This document shows, one piece after another, positions 1 to 9,655 of a stretch of 53,833 nucleotides of DNA. Both the position numbers and the translations under genes were made by a program. Below the pieces are notes generated by a model. The model was given only the letters and a program-made list of their open reading frames with translations. It made no database searches and was not told the origin of the DNA. The stretch is from Bacteroidota bacterium. Lineage in GTDB: Bacteria; Bacteroidota; Bacteroidia; Sphingobacteriales; Sphingobacteriaceae. Each line of letters begins with the position of its first letter. Positions within the stretch are counted from its first letter, which is position 1. The DNA lies in the NCBI GenBank assembly GCA_013286235.1, contig JABDGE010000016.1, positions 1 to 53,833 of the forward strand. Direction: 5' to 3'.

Positions 1-724
1 GCACCTGGTATTCTCCGGCCGGGAACTTTTTTGTATATGAACCCGGTATAACAACCGATCGGGCTGGTACAAGGCCTTTATATTCAAGGGGCTTTTCGTG
101 GGTTACATCTATAATTTTGGTCGATGCAGTTAGCACCACGTTAGCCCCTAATACTACCTCTTGTTCCAGGTGAATCCCTTCAACCACGATTGATCTCGAT
201 CCCAAAAAACAATGGTCTTCTATAATTACGGGCGCTGCCTGTACCGGTTCCAATACGCCGCCTATACCCACGCCGCCGCTTAAATGTACATGCTTGCCGA
301 TCTGGGCACAAGATCCTACAGTAGCCCAGGTATCAACCATTGTACCCTCATCTACATAGGCGCCTATGTTCACATACGATGGCATCAGGATCACACCCTT
401 TGCAAGGTACGCACCATAACGGGCAATAGCATGTGGTACGACACGGACACCGGTTTTGGCGTAATCCGTTTTCAACTTCATTTTATCATGAAAAACAAAC
501 GGACCCACTTCAATCTCTTTCATATGCCGCGTTGGGAAATAAAGTATCACAGCTTTTTTCAGCCAATCGTTCGTATGCCAGCGTGTGCCGATCAGTTCCG
601 CCACACGCATTTCGCCTTTGTCCAATTTTTGAATTACAGTATCAATGGCCGTTACGTATTCGTTGTATTGCAATAGGTTCCTGTCCTGCCAGGCTTCCTC
701 AATTAGTTTCTTCAGGTTCTGCAT
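1..724 (-). CDS. dapD: 2,3,4,5-tetrahydropyridine-2,6-dicarboxylate N-succinyltransferase (partial, 3' end outside window)
   Basis: I translated this gene from the minus strand: ATG at 724-722 and 241 codons open to the window edge. DapD transfers a succinyl group from succinyl-CoA to tetrahydrodipicolinate in the cytosolic lysine and meso-diaminopimelate pathway. The N-terminal third is a helical domain with the stretch GTRWHTNDWLKKAVILYF. After it comes a left-handed beta-helix of hexapeptide repeats (VILMPSYVNIGAYVDEGTMV, then a glycine-rich turn and VIIEDHCFLGSRSIVVEG), as expected for this acyltransferase. The family is usually about 270 residues, so roughly 30 C-terminal residues are missing because the window ends. 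It is divergent from the S4-domain gene at 857. Confidence 0.93.
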   Translation of the reverse strand, partial: MQNLKKLIEEAWQDRNLLQYNEYVTAIDTVIQKLDKGEMRVAELIGTRWHTNDWLKKAVILYFPTRHMKEIEVGPFVFHDKMKLKTDYAKTGVRVVPHAIARYGAYLAKGVILMPSYVNIGAYVDEGTMVDTWATVGSCAQIGKHVHLSGGVGIGGVLEPVQAAPVIIEDHCFLGSRSIVVEGIHLEQEVVLGANVVLTASTKIIDVTHEKPLEYKGLVPARSVVIPGSYTKKFPAGEYQV

Positions 725-856
725 CAGTTTATAATATTTAGGCAAATTAAATCAATTTTAAGCAATTTATAAGCCCTTGTTAACGGGCCTCTACCTATCG
801 AAATGTTCAATTTGCGAGTAATAGTCCTTTAAAACTTGTTAAATTTGGACATTATT

Positions 857-1249
857 ATGGCCGAAAAAGAAAAGCTGCGGATCGATAAGTACTTGTGGGC
901 CATCCGGGCATTCAAGACACGTACATTAGCTGCTGAGGCCTGCAAAGCCGGGCGCGTCAAGTTGGAAGGAAATAACATCAAGCCCTCGCACGAAGTAAAG
1001 GCGGGAGAGGTATACCAGGTGTCGAAGGGCGTTGAGCGTCGGGTATTGAAAGTGAATGCGCTGTTAGAAAACCGGGTCGACGCCAAAACTGCCGTTAATT
1101 TTTACGATGATATAACACCGGTTGAACAGACACAGGCCTTCAAATCGATGTTTCAGGCGCCAATACTCAAACGCGATAGGGGCGCCGGCAGGCCAACCAA
1201 AAAAGAGAGACGAGATATTGACGAGTTAAAAGATGACTTCTTTGACTAA
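857..1249 (+). CDS. S4-domain RNA-binding protein, Hsp15 family
   Basis: This 130-aa cytosolic protein starts with an S4 RNA-binding domain: RIDKYLWAIRAFKTRTLAAE, then GRVKLEGNNIKPSHEVKAGE, where the glycine-asparagine turn and the following proline are typical. The C-terminus is basic (RDRGAGRPTKKERRDIDEL), as in Hsp15, which binds nascent-chain-blocked 50S subunits in E. coli. The frame is open from a TTG at 836, but the ATG at 857 places Met directly before the conserved domain, so I use it. No Shine-Dalgarno sequence is visible, which is normal for Bacteroidota. Hsp15 function is inferred from the family; a general S4-domain role is also possible. Confidence 0.85.
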   Translation: MAEKEKLRIDKYLWAIRAFKTRTLAAEACKAGRVKLEGNNIKPSHEVKAGEVYQVSKGVERRVLKVNALLENRVDAKTAVNFYDDITPVEQTQAFKSMFQAPILKRDRGAGRPTKKERRDIDELKDDFFD

Positions 1250-1377
1250 TTAAAAATTGTATGAGCGTCGCATTTGATGTTAACTAAAAATGCTTCCAGG
1301 GAACTTGAAAAATATTTCCTGAGCAGATTAAGGGCTGTTTAATTACACAAATGTTTTCATTAATTTAATAAAATTCA

Positions 1378-1385
1378 TAGTTTTG
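1378..1385 (+). promoter_or_regulatory. Candidate -7 promoter element
   Basis: TAGTTTTG matches the Bacteroidota -7 consensus TAnnTTTG exactly and lies in AT-rich DNA. It is about 50 bases before the small ORF at 1434 and 458 bases before the sugar transferase at 1843. No clear -33 element is seen. If used, it would give the transferase a long leader. Confidence 0.35.
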
Positions 1386-1433
1386 GGATATAACTTAAGA
1401 AAAAAATAATTTTCTTATACGATAATTTGAATT

Positions 1434-1685
1434 ATGGAAATAGAATTTTACCCAAATGATCTTTTAACCTTTATTTCAGTAGCTCTTTCAACTTCTGCGT
1501 CGAATATTACAACTGTTTTTTATGCTAAAAACTTTAATCGGCTTGATGGAGTTGAATTCCCCGGCGGCCGTTCGGTTCTCCTAAAGACTAAGTCGGGATT
1601 ACCCCATGCTTTTTATAATGCCTTTGTACCATTGACGGCACTTTTTTTACCTCCTGCCGAAAAATCATCGCGGGATAACAGATAA
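1434..1685 (+). CDS. Hypothetical small protein (uncertain)
   Basis: An 83-codon ATG ORF lies between the S4-domain gene and the sugar transferase. I do not recognise the product. It has no signal peptide or clear motif, and its C-terminus (LPPAEKSSRDNR) is polar. A consensus-like -7 box lies 49-56 bases upstream, which supports transcription, but the DNA is AT-rich and the codon use is less regular than in neighbours. It could be a real small gene, a decayed remnant, or chance ORF in the leader of the downstream gene. Confidence 0.3.
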   Translation: MEIEFYPNDLLTFISVALSTSASNITTVFYAKNFNRLDGVEFPGGRSVLLKTKSGLPHAFYNAFVPLTALFLPPAEKSSRDNR

Positions 1686-1842
1686 TATTTTGATGGCTGT
1701 TTCGCTTACGTTGAATGTTAATTTCAGTCACCGGCACTTGTTTAAACCCAATTATTATGAAAAATTACTTTCGTCTTAATATCACCACCAGGGAGATGGA
1801 AAAGAAGAATTTGATAGTTTGATTGATTTATAGATGTCTTAA

Positions 1843-3246
1843 ATGATAAACCGCCATACAGCATTTTTTAAAGCATTAAACCTCGCAATTGACTACCTGA
1901 TATTAAATATCAGCATGATCTCGGTGTACCTCATCGAAGAAAGATATACGATATATTGGAATACCAATCGGAAATATTTGCCTATCGTTTTAGTTTTTAA
2001 TTTAATTTGGCTGTTATCGGCGAATATTTCCGGCCTCTATGAACAGGTATTGAACAAAGACTCTATCAAAACTTATCGGGTGGTTATCCGAACCTATATT
2101 CTTTTTGTTAGTCTGATCTGTTTTACAATTCTCATCCTGATTGGAACCGAGGCGTATTTTATTACGAGGCAATATTTGTTCTACTCCCTTGCCTTGTTCG
2201 GATTTTTGCTCGGCTTATGGAAGTTGATATTCCTCACTATCCGTCGCGGCGAAAGAACGACCTTGATGGATACGAGGGAAGTGATTATTGTGGGATGGGG
2301 TAGGATTGGCAGTGATCTCTACAATTTTTTTGATGAAAATCCGGATCAGGGGTATAAGGTGATCGGCTTTTTTGATGACAATCCCCAGGTTGTTTCCAAC
2401 GGACACATGTACCTAGGCGATACGGCAAACTGCATTGACTACGTTTTGACCAATAAGGTTGACGAAATTTTTTGCACCCTTCCGGTTTCCGATTCAAAAA
2501 AAATACAGAGATTAATGGTAGATGCCGATAAAAACCTTATCCGATTTAAGTATGTCCCCGAATATTTCGACTATGCGAAAAAGCCGACCGTAGTGCAAAG
2601 CTTCGGGCACATTCCGGTCATTTCGGTAAGAACCGAGCCGCTCGAAAATCTTTTGAATCGTTCCATTAAACGTGGCTTTGATATAGCGTTTTCTCTCTTT
2701 ATTATCATCTTCGTCTTCAGTTGGCTATTCCCGATACTTGCTTTATTGATCAAGCTCGAATCAAAAGGCCCGGTGTTTTTTATGCAACTTCGGTCGGGCA
2801 GGGACAATAATCCATTCAATTGCTATAAGCTAAGGACTATGTACGTTAACAACGATGCCGACCACAAGCAAGCCACGCGCGATGATCGCAGGATCACAAG
2901 AATCGGCGCCTTTTTAAGGCGTACCAGCCTGGATGAACTGCCACAGTTTTTTAACGTCTTAAGGGGCAACATGTCCGTGGTTGGCCCACGGCCCCACATG
3001 CTAAAACACACTACGCAGTATTCTGCCCTGATTGACCAGTTTATGGTAAGGCATTTCCTTAAACCAGGCATTACCGGCTGGGCTCAGATACACGGCTTAC
3101 GTGGCGAAACCCGAACCGTAGAAGCCATGCTCGACCGTGTTGAAGCCGATGTCTGGTACCTTGAGAACTGGTCCTTTCTGCTTGATCTGAAAATTATCTT
3201 TCTCACCCTAAGGAACACCATCAAAGGCGATTCAAATGCTTTTTAA
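1843..3246 (+). CDS. Undecaprenyl-phosphate sugar-1-phosphate transferase (WcaJ/WbaP-like)
   Basis: This 467-aa polytopic inner-membrane protein should start exopolysaccharide or O-antigen assembly by moving a hexose-1-phosphate from a UDP-sugar onto undecaprenyl phosphate. Four hydrophobic segments occupy about residues 10-135. A Rossmann-like CoA-binding fold follows (IIVGWGRIGSDLYNFF, about 148-163), then a further membrane hairpin near 285-307. The catalytic domain carries KLRTM, the RRTSLDELPQFFNVL stretch around residue 361, SVVGPRP and KPGITGWAQ, all diagnostic of the bacterial sugar transferase family. Length is normal for the five-segment class. No glycosyltransferase, flippase or polymerase genes are adjacent, so it stands alone. 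The sugar (glucose is usual) cannot be read from sequence. Confidence 0.92.
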   Translation: MINRHTAFFKALNLAIDYLILNISMISVYLIEERYTIYWNTNRKYLPIVLVFNLIWLLSANISGLYEQVLNKDSIKTYRVVIRTYILFVSLICFTILILIGTEAYFITRQYLFYSLALFGFLLGLWKLIFLTIRRGERTTLMDTREVIIVGWGRIGSDLYNFFDENPDQGYKVIGFFDDNPQVVSNGHMYLGDTANCIDYVLTNKVDEIFCTLPVSDSKKIQRLMVDADKNLIRFKYVPEYFDYAKKPTVVQSFGHIPVISVRTEPLENLLNRSIKRGFDIAFSLFIIIFVFSWLFPILALLIKLESKGPVFFMQLRSGRDNNPFNCYKLRTMYVNNDADHKQATRDDRRITRIGAFLRRTSLDELPQFFNVLRGNMSVVGPRPHMLKHTTQYSALIDQFMVRHFLKPGITGWAQIHGLRGETRTVEAMLDRVEADVWYLENWSFLLDLKIIFLTLRNTIKGDSNAF

Positions 3247-3341
3247 CTCTGCCTGGTTTATCGGGGTTTCTATTGTTTGGTAACCTTTAGAAATTGAGTA
3301 GCGCCAATAAGGCTATTTTTTAATGAAAGAAACCTGTTTCA

Positions 3342-3377
3342 AATAAAAAGCCCCAGCAATCGTCAGGGCTTTTTATT
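3342..3377. terminator. Bidirectional intrinsic terminator
   Basis: A perfect 12-bp inverted repeat, AATAAAAAGCCC and GGGCTTTTTATT, is separated by a 12-base loop. Both arms carry A/T tracts, so it can act on both strands. It sits between the convergent sugar transferase (+) and ompH-like gene (-). Confidence 0.85.
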
Positions 3378-3391
3378 GGTAGCCGTATCTA

Positions 3392-3979
3392 TTATTTTTT
3401 GTCTTTTGAGTAAGCATCGTTAAGCCTTTTTACTACGTCCGCGGTAACGTCGAGGCTTTGATCGCCATATAAAATCGTCGGGTTGGCTTTTGAGTACATT
3501 AACACCAATTTGTAGCCTTTTTCCTTTGCATATCCTTTGGCAAAATCGGCTATCTTGTCGTATACTTTACCGGCCTCGGTTGATTGCTCATTTTGAAATT
3601 GCGCCGCTGCGTTTTGCTGGTAGCTTTGCAAATCCTGCTGTTCGCGCTGTAAACGTTGTTCGGTAGTCTGTCGCTGATCTGCAGGCATGGTGTTTACATT
3701 TTTTTGGTAATCCGCATACTCGCGCTGAAAAGCCTGGCCCCGTGATTGCACATCAGTTTGAGCAGCCTTACCTTTATCCTGTATACTTTTGTTGACATCT
3801 TTCGCGTAGTCATATTTGCTTAGCAAGGTATCCTGGTTAATATAAACAACGGTTTCTTTGGATGAGGTCGGCGAAGCTGCCGGTTTATCAGCGGGTTTTG
3901 TTTTGTTGCAGGCAAGCAGGCTTGCGGCAAGCACCGCGCCAAGGGCAATTCTGCTTAAATTGGGGGCAGTAATTTTCAT
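3392..3979 (-). CDS. OmpH/Skp-family periplasmic chaperone, lipoprotein form
   Basis: The 195-aa product has a lipoprotein signal, IALGAVLAASLLACNK, with Cys at about residue 23. The mature part is a long Gln-, Glu- and Lys-rich coiled coil, then a C-terminal strand region (KGYKLVLMYSKANPTILYG). This matches OmpH/Skp proteins, which hold unfolded outer-membrane proteins in the periplasm. I use the ATG at 3979: it directly precedes a basic n-region, and GGAG lies upstream. An in-frame start at 4051 would add 24 residues in front of the signal peptide. Skp is normally soluble; the lipid anchor is common in Bacteroidota. It is divergent from gyrB. Confidence 0.82.
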   Translation of the reverse strand: MKITAPNLSRIALGAVLAASLLACNKTKPADKPAASPTSSKETVVYINQDTLLSKYDYAKDVNKSIQDKGKAAQTDVQSRGQAFQREYADYQKNVNTMPADQRQTTEQRLQREQQDLQSYQQNAAAQFQNEQSTEAGKVYDKIADFAKGYAKEKGYKLVLMYSKANPTILYGDQSLDVTADVVKRLNDAYSKDKK

Positions 3980-4079
3980 TATCAATCGCTTTTTTTCTCC
4001 TGCATTAATCCAGGAATTTGAATCGTTTTTGTTTGAGTAAATTTTCGACAAAGATAAGGTTTCAGTTCAAGTATCCTAA

Positions 4080-6173
<2,094 letters not shown>

Positions 6174-6337
6174 TAGCAAGGCCTGTTTATCGATTTTTGA
6201 ATGATGCGAAGAGAAAGTCGAAACAACTTCTTTCCCTTTGCCTTTTTTGGATGTTTTACTTGTGCGTCTTTTTTCGGACTTGCGGTAAATTATCACGGAA
6301 AATTCGATAGGAGGTTTGGATATCGTTTGCCGGAAGG

Positions 6338-6788
6338 CTATTTCCCCAGCCAAAGCAGCCGTTCGCCATAGTCGATTACAGCTTTGTATTTCATAAGGAT
6401 GTCACCGCCCAAAACACCTAATACCCGGGGATGGTTCAGTTGCGCATAGGCAATATTAATTGCGCTAAGGTCTAAAACAGCCGCTTCAAATTCCTCTATA
6501 AGCAGGTCGCCGATGGTCAAATCATTTATAACTGCTGTAAATGATACCATGCTGTTAGTCCCTAAACCGGTTGAAAGCCTGTCGATTAAATTCATCAGGA
6601 TTGAGGGATTTGCCTCAAATAACAAGGTTTTATCAAACGCCGTCTTGGAAGCGCCGGTGTCCAGCACCAAAATAAAACCTTTTTCCAAAAAGCGTTACGG
6701 CAATTAACGGATGAAAACCCTCGGATTGCAGATCGATTATTTCTAAATTAACCCTTGTTTTTTGCTGATTTGTATCCCATGGAACCAT
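6338..6788 (-). pseudogene. Retropepsin-like aspartic protease with a one-base frameshift
   Basis: The intact frame from 6688 down to 6338 encodes VLDTGASKTAFDK, the Asp-Thr-Gly-Ala active site of retropepsin-like proteases, and ends GVLGGDILMKYKAVIDYGERLLWLGK. The first strands are missing from that frame but present in another: from ATG at 6788 it reads MVPWDTNQQKTRVNLEIIDL, then a stretch ending VTLFGKRFYF. Removing one base of the CC pair at 6667-6668 joins FYF to VLDTGAS and restores a normal 149-aa protein. So the gene is either newly inactivated or carries a sequencing indel. It lies between gyrB (convergent) and the PAS-domain gene (same strand). Confidence 0.75.
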
Positions 6789-6829
6789 TGCGGCAAAGTA
6801 ACGTAAAATTGTCTCGCCCCGGGTTCTGC

Positions 6830-9484
6830 TTAGTCATTTTCCTCCTGACCGGATGCTTCATCCGCCATTTCAATTATAATGGCGTCCATCCGGCTAAGTT
6901 CAGCCTCCATGTGCTCAAAGACAATACCTTCGGTTGGATTCTCCTTCAGCATTTCGGTGAGGCCTTTTAAATTGGCAAGCGGACTCCGGATCAGGTGTGA
7001 TTGTTTCCAGGCCATATCTTTGATCTTGTCGATGTGGTTGCTGATACGGCTATAGGCATTCTTTAAGTCCTGCTCGGCGTTTCTTCGCTCGGTTATATCA
7101 TATAAAGCCATCATCAGGCCGAGAATTTCCTTATGGTTGTTGGTTATCGGGAACAGGCGCACATCGTACCAGCACACAGCGCCGTCACTCATCCTGTAAT
7201 CTATTTCATAATTAATGTTCTTTCCCTGTAAGACTTCTATCGTATATTTTTCAAATTGCGGGAACCTGTCTTTAGGAAAATAATCGGACAGGCTATCGCC
7301 TTTTTCAGGTGTCCGGCCATAATGTTGTTCCATAAAACGAATAGCCTCTTTGTTAAACGAGATTACTTTAAGATTAAGATCAAAAAGGGCGTAAGCTGTC
7401 TCTGTTGTCTTAAGTATTGTTTGCAGGTTGGCTTCCGATTTTTTAAGCGATTCCTCAGCCTTCAGTTTTTCCGTAACATCCAGGGTTAACGAAAGTCTTA
7501 CCGGGCGACCTTCAAAAATAATGTCATGCACTATTAGCTGGACATATATTATCGTACCGTCTTTCTTTAAATGCCTTACGATTTCACGCTCCGACGAATA
7601 GGCTTTATCTACCCGGTAGCCCTTAGCTTGTTTTCCCCGGTCTTCCTTTGGCCTTAGCGATTTGACGTTCATTTGCATAAGCTCCTGCCGGCTATAGCCG
7701 TATAGGATTATGGCTGCATCATTTACTGCAATAATCTCCTGGGTGTCTTTGGCGATCATCCACATGGGCATCGGGTTGCTTTCAAACAAGAGCTTATATT
7801 TTAGCTCCGACGATTTTAATTCGTCCTCCGCCCGTTTTCGTTCCGTGATATCTATCATTGAACCGATAATCGTAGGCACGTCGCCAAAGTTGACCCTGCT
7901 TCCATAAAACTCCACCCAATTTAAGCGCCCGTTTTTCTTTTTCCCCCGGGCCTCATAATGTACGCTTTCTACTTCGCCCGCCATTCTTCGTCTCACATGC
8001 TCAAGGGAAATATATTTGTATTCGTCTGACAGTATTGCATCTACATTAACTGTGTTTATCAATTCTTCCGGCTCATAACCAAAAACGCCGGCAAACCGCG
8101 GGTTAACATAAATAAACTTGCTGTTTTGAACAATATAAACCCCAACCATCGATTTCTCAGCCAGTGTGCGGAATTTAAGCTCAGCTTCCCGGGTTTCTTT
8201 TTCCATCTTCTTACGATAGCTTATATCCCTCGCTATTACCATTATGCGATCGTCGACAAACAGCTTCACATTTATCTCAACAGGAAGTAACCTCCCGTCT
8301 TTCCGTAAAAATGTCCGTTCTCTGACGACCGACTTTTGCGGGCCCTTTAAGTTTTGCATCAGCGGGTCGACTTTGAGTTCCTCCGGATCGATAATTTCAC
8401 GCACATTCATTTTCAATAACTCTTCGCCCGAATAGCCAACTAATTGCGACATGCTGGCATTCACATCAAGGAAGCTGCCCTCAAAATCAAGTACATAAAT
8501 GGCATCTGAGGCTTGCTCGATCAGCGAACGGTATTTTTCCTCGCTTTTTCTGAATTCTTCCGACCGGTTTTGCACCCGCTTTTCGAGGTTGTTGTTTAGT
8601 TGGAGCAATTGGGTTTCGGCTGCCGATCGTTCTCCATCTATCCTGTTAAGCCAGTTGGCTGTATTCCAGATCATCAGGAGGCTTACTATCAAAAAACAGA
8701 CTGCGAGTAAAGCAATGCCAACGCTTAGAGATGAAAATAAACGGAGATCATAAAGCTGACTGCTTAAAATACCAAAAATGATGATCATTGCCGCCAGTAC
8801 CAGGTAGAGCCGTCGCGCCATGTGGTTACCCACATCGTTGCCTGATAAAAGCTTTACTATGCCGATAGACGGGTTCAAAAGGGCCGCAGCTATCGAAATA
8901 CAAAAAAATATAATAGCCGTGAAGGTGGCCATTGAGGTTTCGTAGAAAAATACCCGGAAAAAGGAGACACCGTACAGGTAGCCGACAAGAGCTATAGCCG
9001 AAAGGACGGTAACTGCGTGAAATAAAAATTGCGATAGTGCTTTGAACACATTCCGCCTGACGCCGACCGCGAGGAAACCTATGCCCAGAAGGAAGAAATT
9101 AACCGACGCGTTGAACGCCATTCTGCCGGGATATGGGAAGCTGTAGGACACTGCGGTATCGTCATGCACAAAAAATTGATCAATACCCGCACTGAAATGG
9201 AAAATATCCTGGCATAGTGTCAGCAACCCGATAAGGGCTACACTAATGCCAAAGAAATTAAATAGAAGCCTGTTAAACAGCGTTGGCTTAGTTTGCGCAA
9301 TTATTAACCCGGCGCCTAAAAAAACAAAGCACAAAGCCGCATTAAAGCGTATAGCGATGGACTCCGGGAAAATCACCTTCATGGGCGGCACATTCAATAC
9401 CCAGCCCAGCATAACAATCAGCCCGGTAATTACGGACAGCAAACCAATAACCCTTACAGTTCTACTTTTTCTCGGCGGATCCAT
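6830..9484 (-). CDS. Membrane-bound multi-PAS sensor with HisKA-like end, no ATPase domain
   Basis: The 884-aa protein begins with about 270 residues containing seven or so hydrophobic segments, then a coiled coil (LLQLNNNLEKRVQNRSEEF). Four PAS domains follow, beginning near residues 312 (KYRSLIEQASDAIYVLD), 437 (KFRTLAEKSMVGVYIVQ), 565 (KYKLLFESNPMPMWMIA) and 690 (NLQTILKTTETAYALFD). It ends with a dimerisation-helix-like segment, WKQSHLIRSPLANLKGLTEM, which resembles a histidine-kinase H-box. After it only about 40 residues remain, with no N, G1 or G2 box. It therefore looks like a kinase relative that cannot phosphorylate itself; it may be phosphorylated in trans or act as a scaffold. No response regulator is adjacent. 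Confidence 0.85.
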   Translation of the reverse strand: MDPPRKSRTVRVIGLLSVITGLIVMLGWVLNVPPMKVIFPESIAIRFNAALCFVFLGAGLIIAQTKPTLFNRLLFNFFGISVALIGLLTLCQDIFHFSAGIDQFFVHDDTAVSYSFPYPGRMAFNASVNFFLLGIGFLAVGVRRNVFKALSQFLFHAVTVLSAIALVGYLYGVSFFRVFFYETSMATFTAIIFFCISIAAALLNPSIGIVKLLSGNDVGNHMARRLYLVLAAMIIIFGILSSQLYDLRLFSSLSVGIALLAVCFLIVSLLMIWNTANWLNRIDGERSAAETQLLQLNNNLEKRVQNRSEEFRKSEEKYRSLIEQASDAIYVLDFEGSFLDVNASMSQLVGYSGEELLKMNVREIIDPEELKVDPLMQNLKGPQKSVVRERTFLRKDGRLLPVEINVKLFVDDRIMVIARDISYRKKMEKETREAELKFRTLAEKSMVGVYIVQNSKFIYVNPRFAGVFGYEPEELINTVNVDAILSDEYKYISLEHVRRRMAGEVESVHYEARGKKKNGRLNWVEFYGSRVNFGDVPTIIGSMIDITERKRAEDELKSSELKYKLLFESNPMPMWMIAKDTQEIIAVNDAAIILYGYSRQELMQMNVKSLRPKEDRGKQAKGYRVDKAYSSEREIVRHLKKDGTIIYVQLIVHDIIFEGRPVRLSLTLDVTEKLKAEESLKKSEANLQTILKTTETAYALFDLNLKVISFNKEAIRFMEQHYGRTPEKGDSLSDYFPKDRFPQFEKYTIEVLQGKNINYEIDYRMSDGAVCWYDVRLFPITNNHKEILGLMMALYDITERRNAEQDLKNAYSRISNHIDKIKDMAWKQSHLIRSPLANLKGLTEMLKENPTEGIVFEHMEAELSRMDAIIIEMADEASGQEEND

Positions 9485-9655
9485 TTAAAAACAGGTTTTA
9501 TCCCTTTTATGAAAAGATTCGGTATTCAAACCCTTGCTCGATTTAATTATTTACAATTTTCGGGAATAAAAATAGCACGAACGGGGAGTAAATCAAAAAT
9601 AACTCAAAATTAAAAAAATGTTTCCTACGAATTGCTAAGCGAAGATGTTTTTAGT

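Noticed and set aside
284..741. Plus-strand frames over the start of the window
   Set aside because: They are antisense to dapD, whose translation is unmistakable.
1750..1830. Short frame MKNYFRLNITTREMEKKNLI upstream of the sugar transferase
   Set aside because: It is only 21 codons long and no supporting signal was seen; a leader peptide cannot be excluded.
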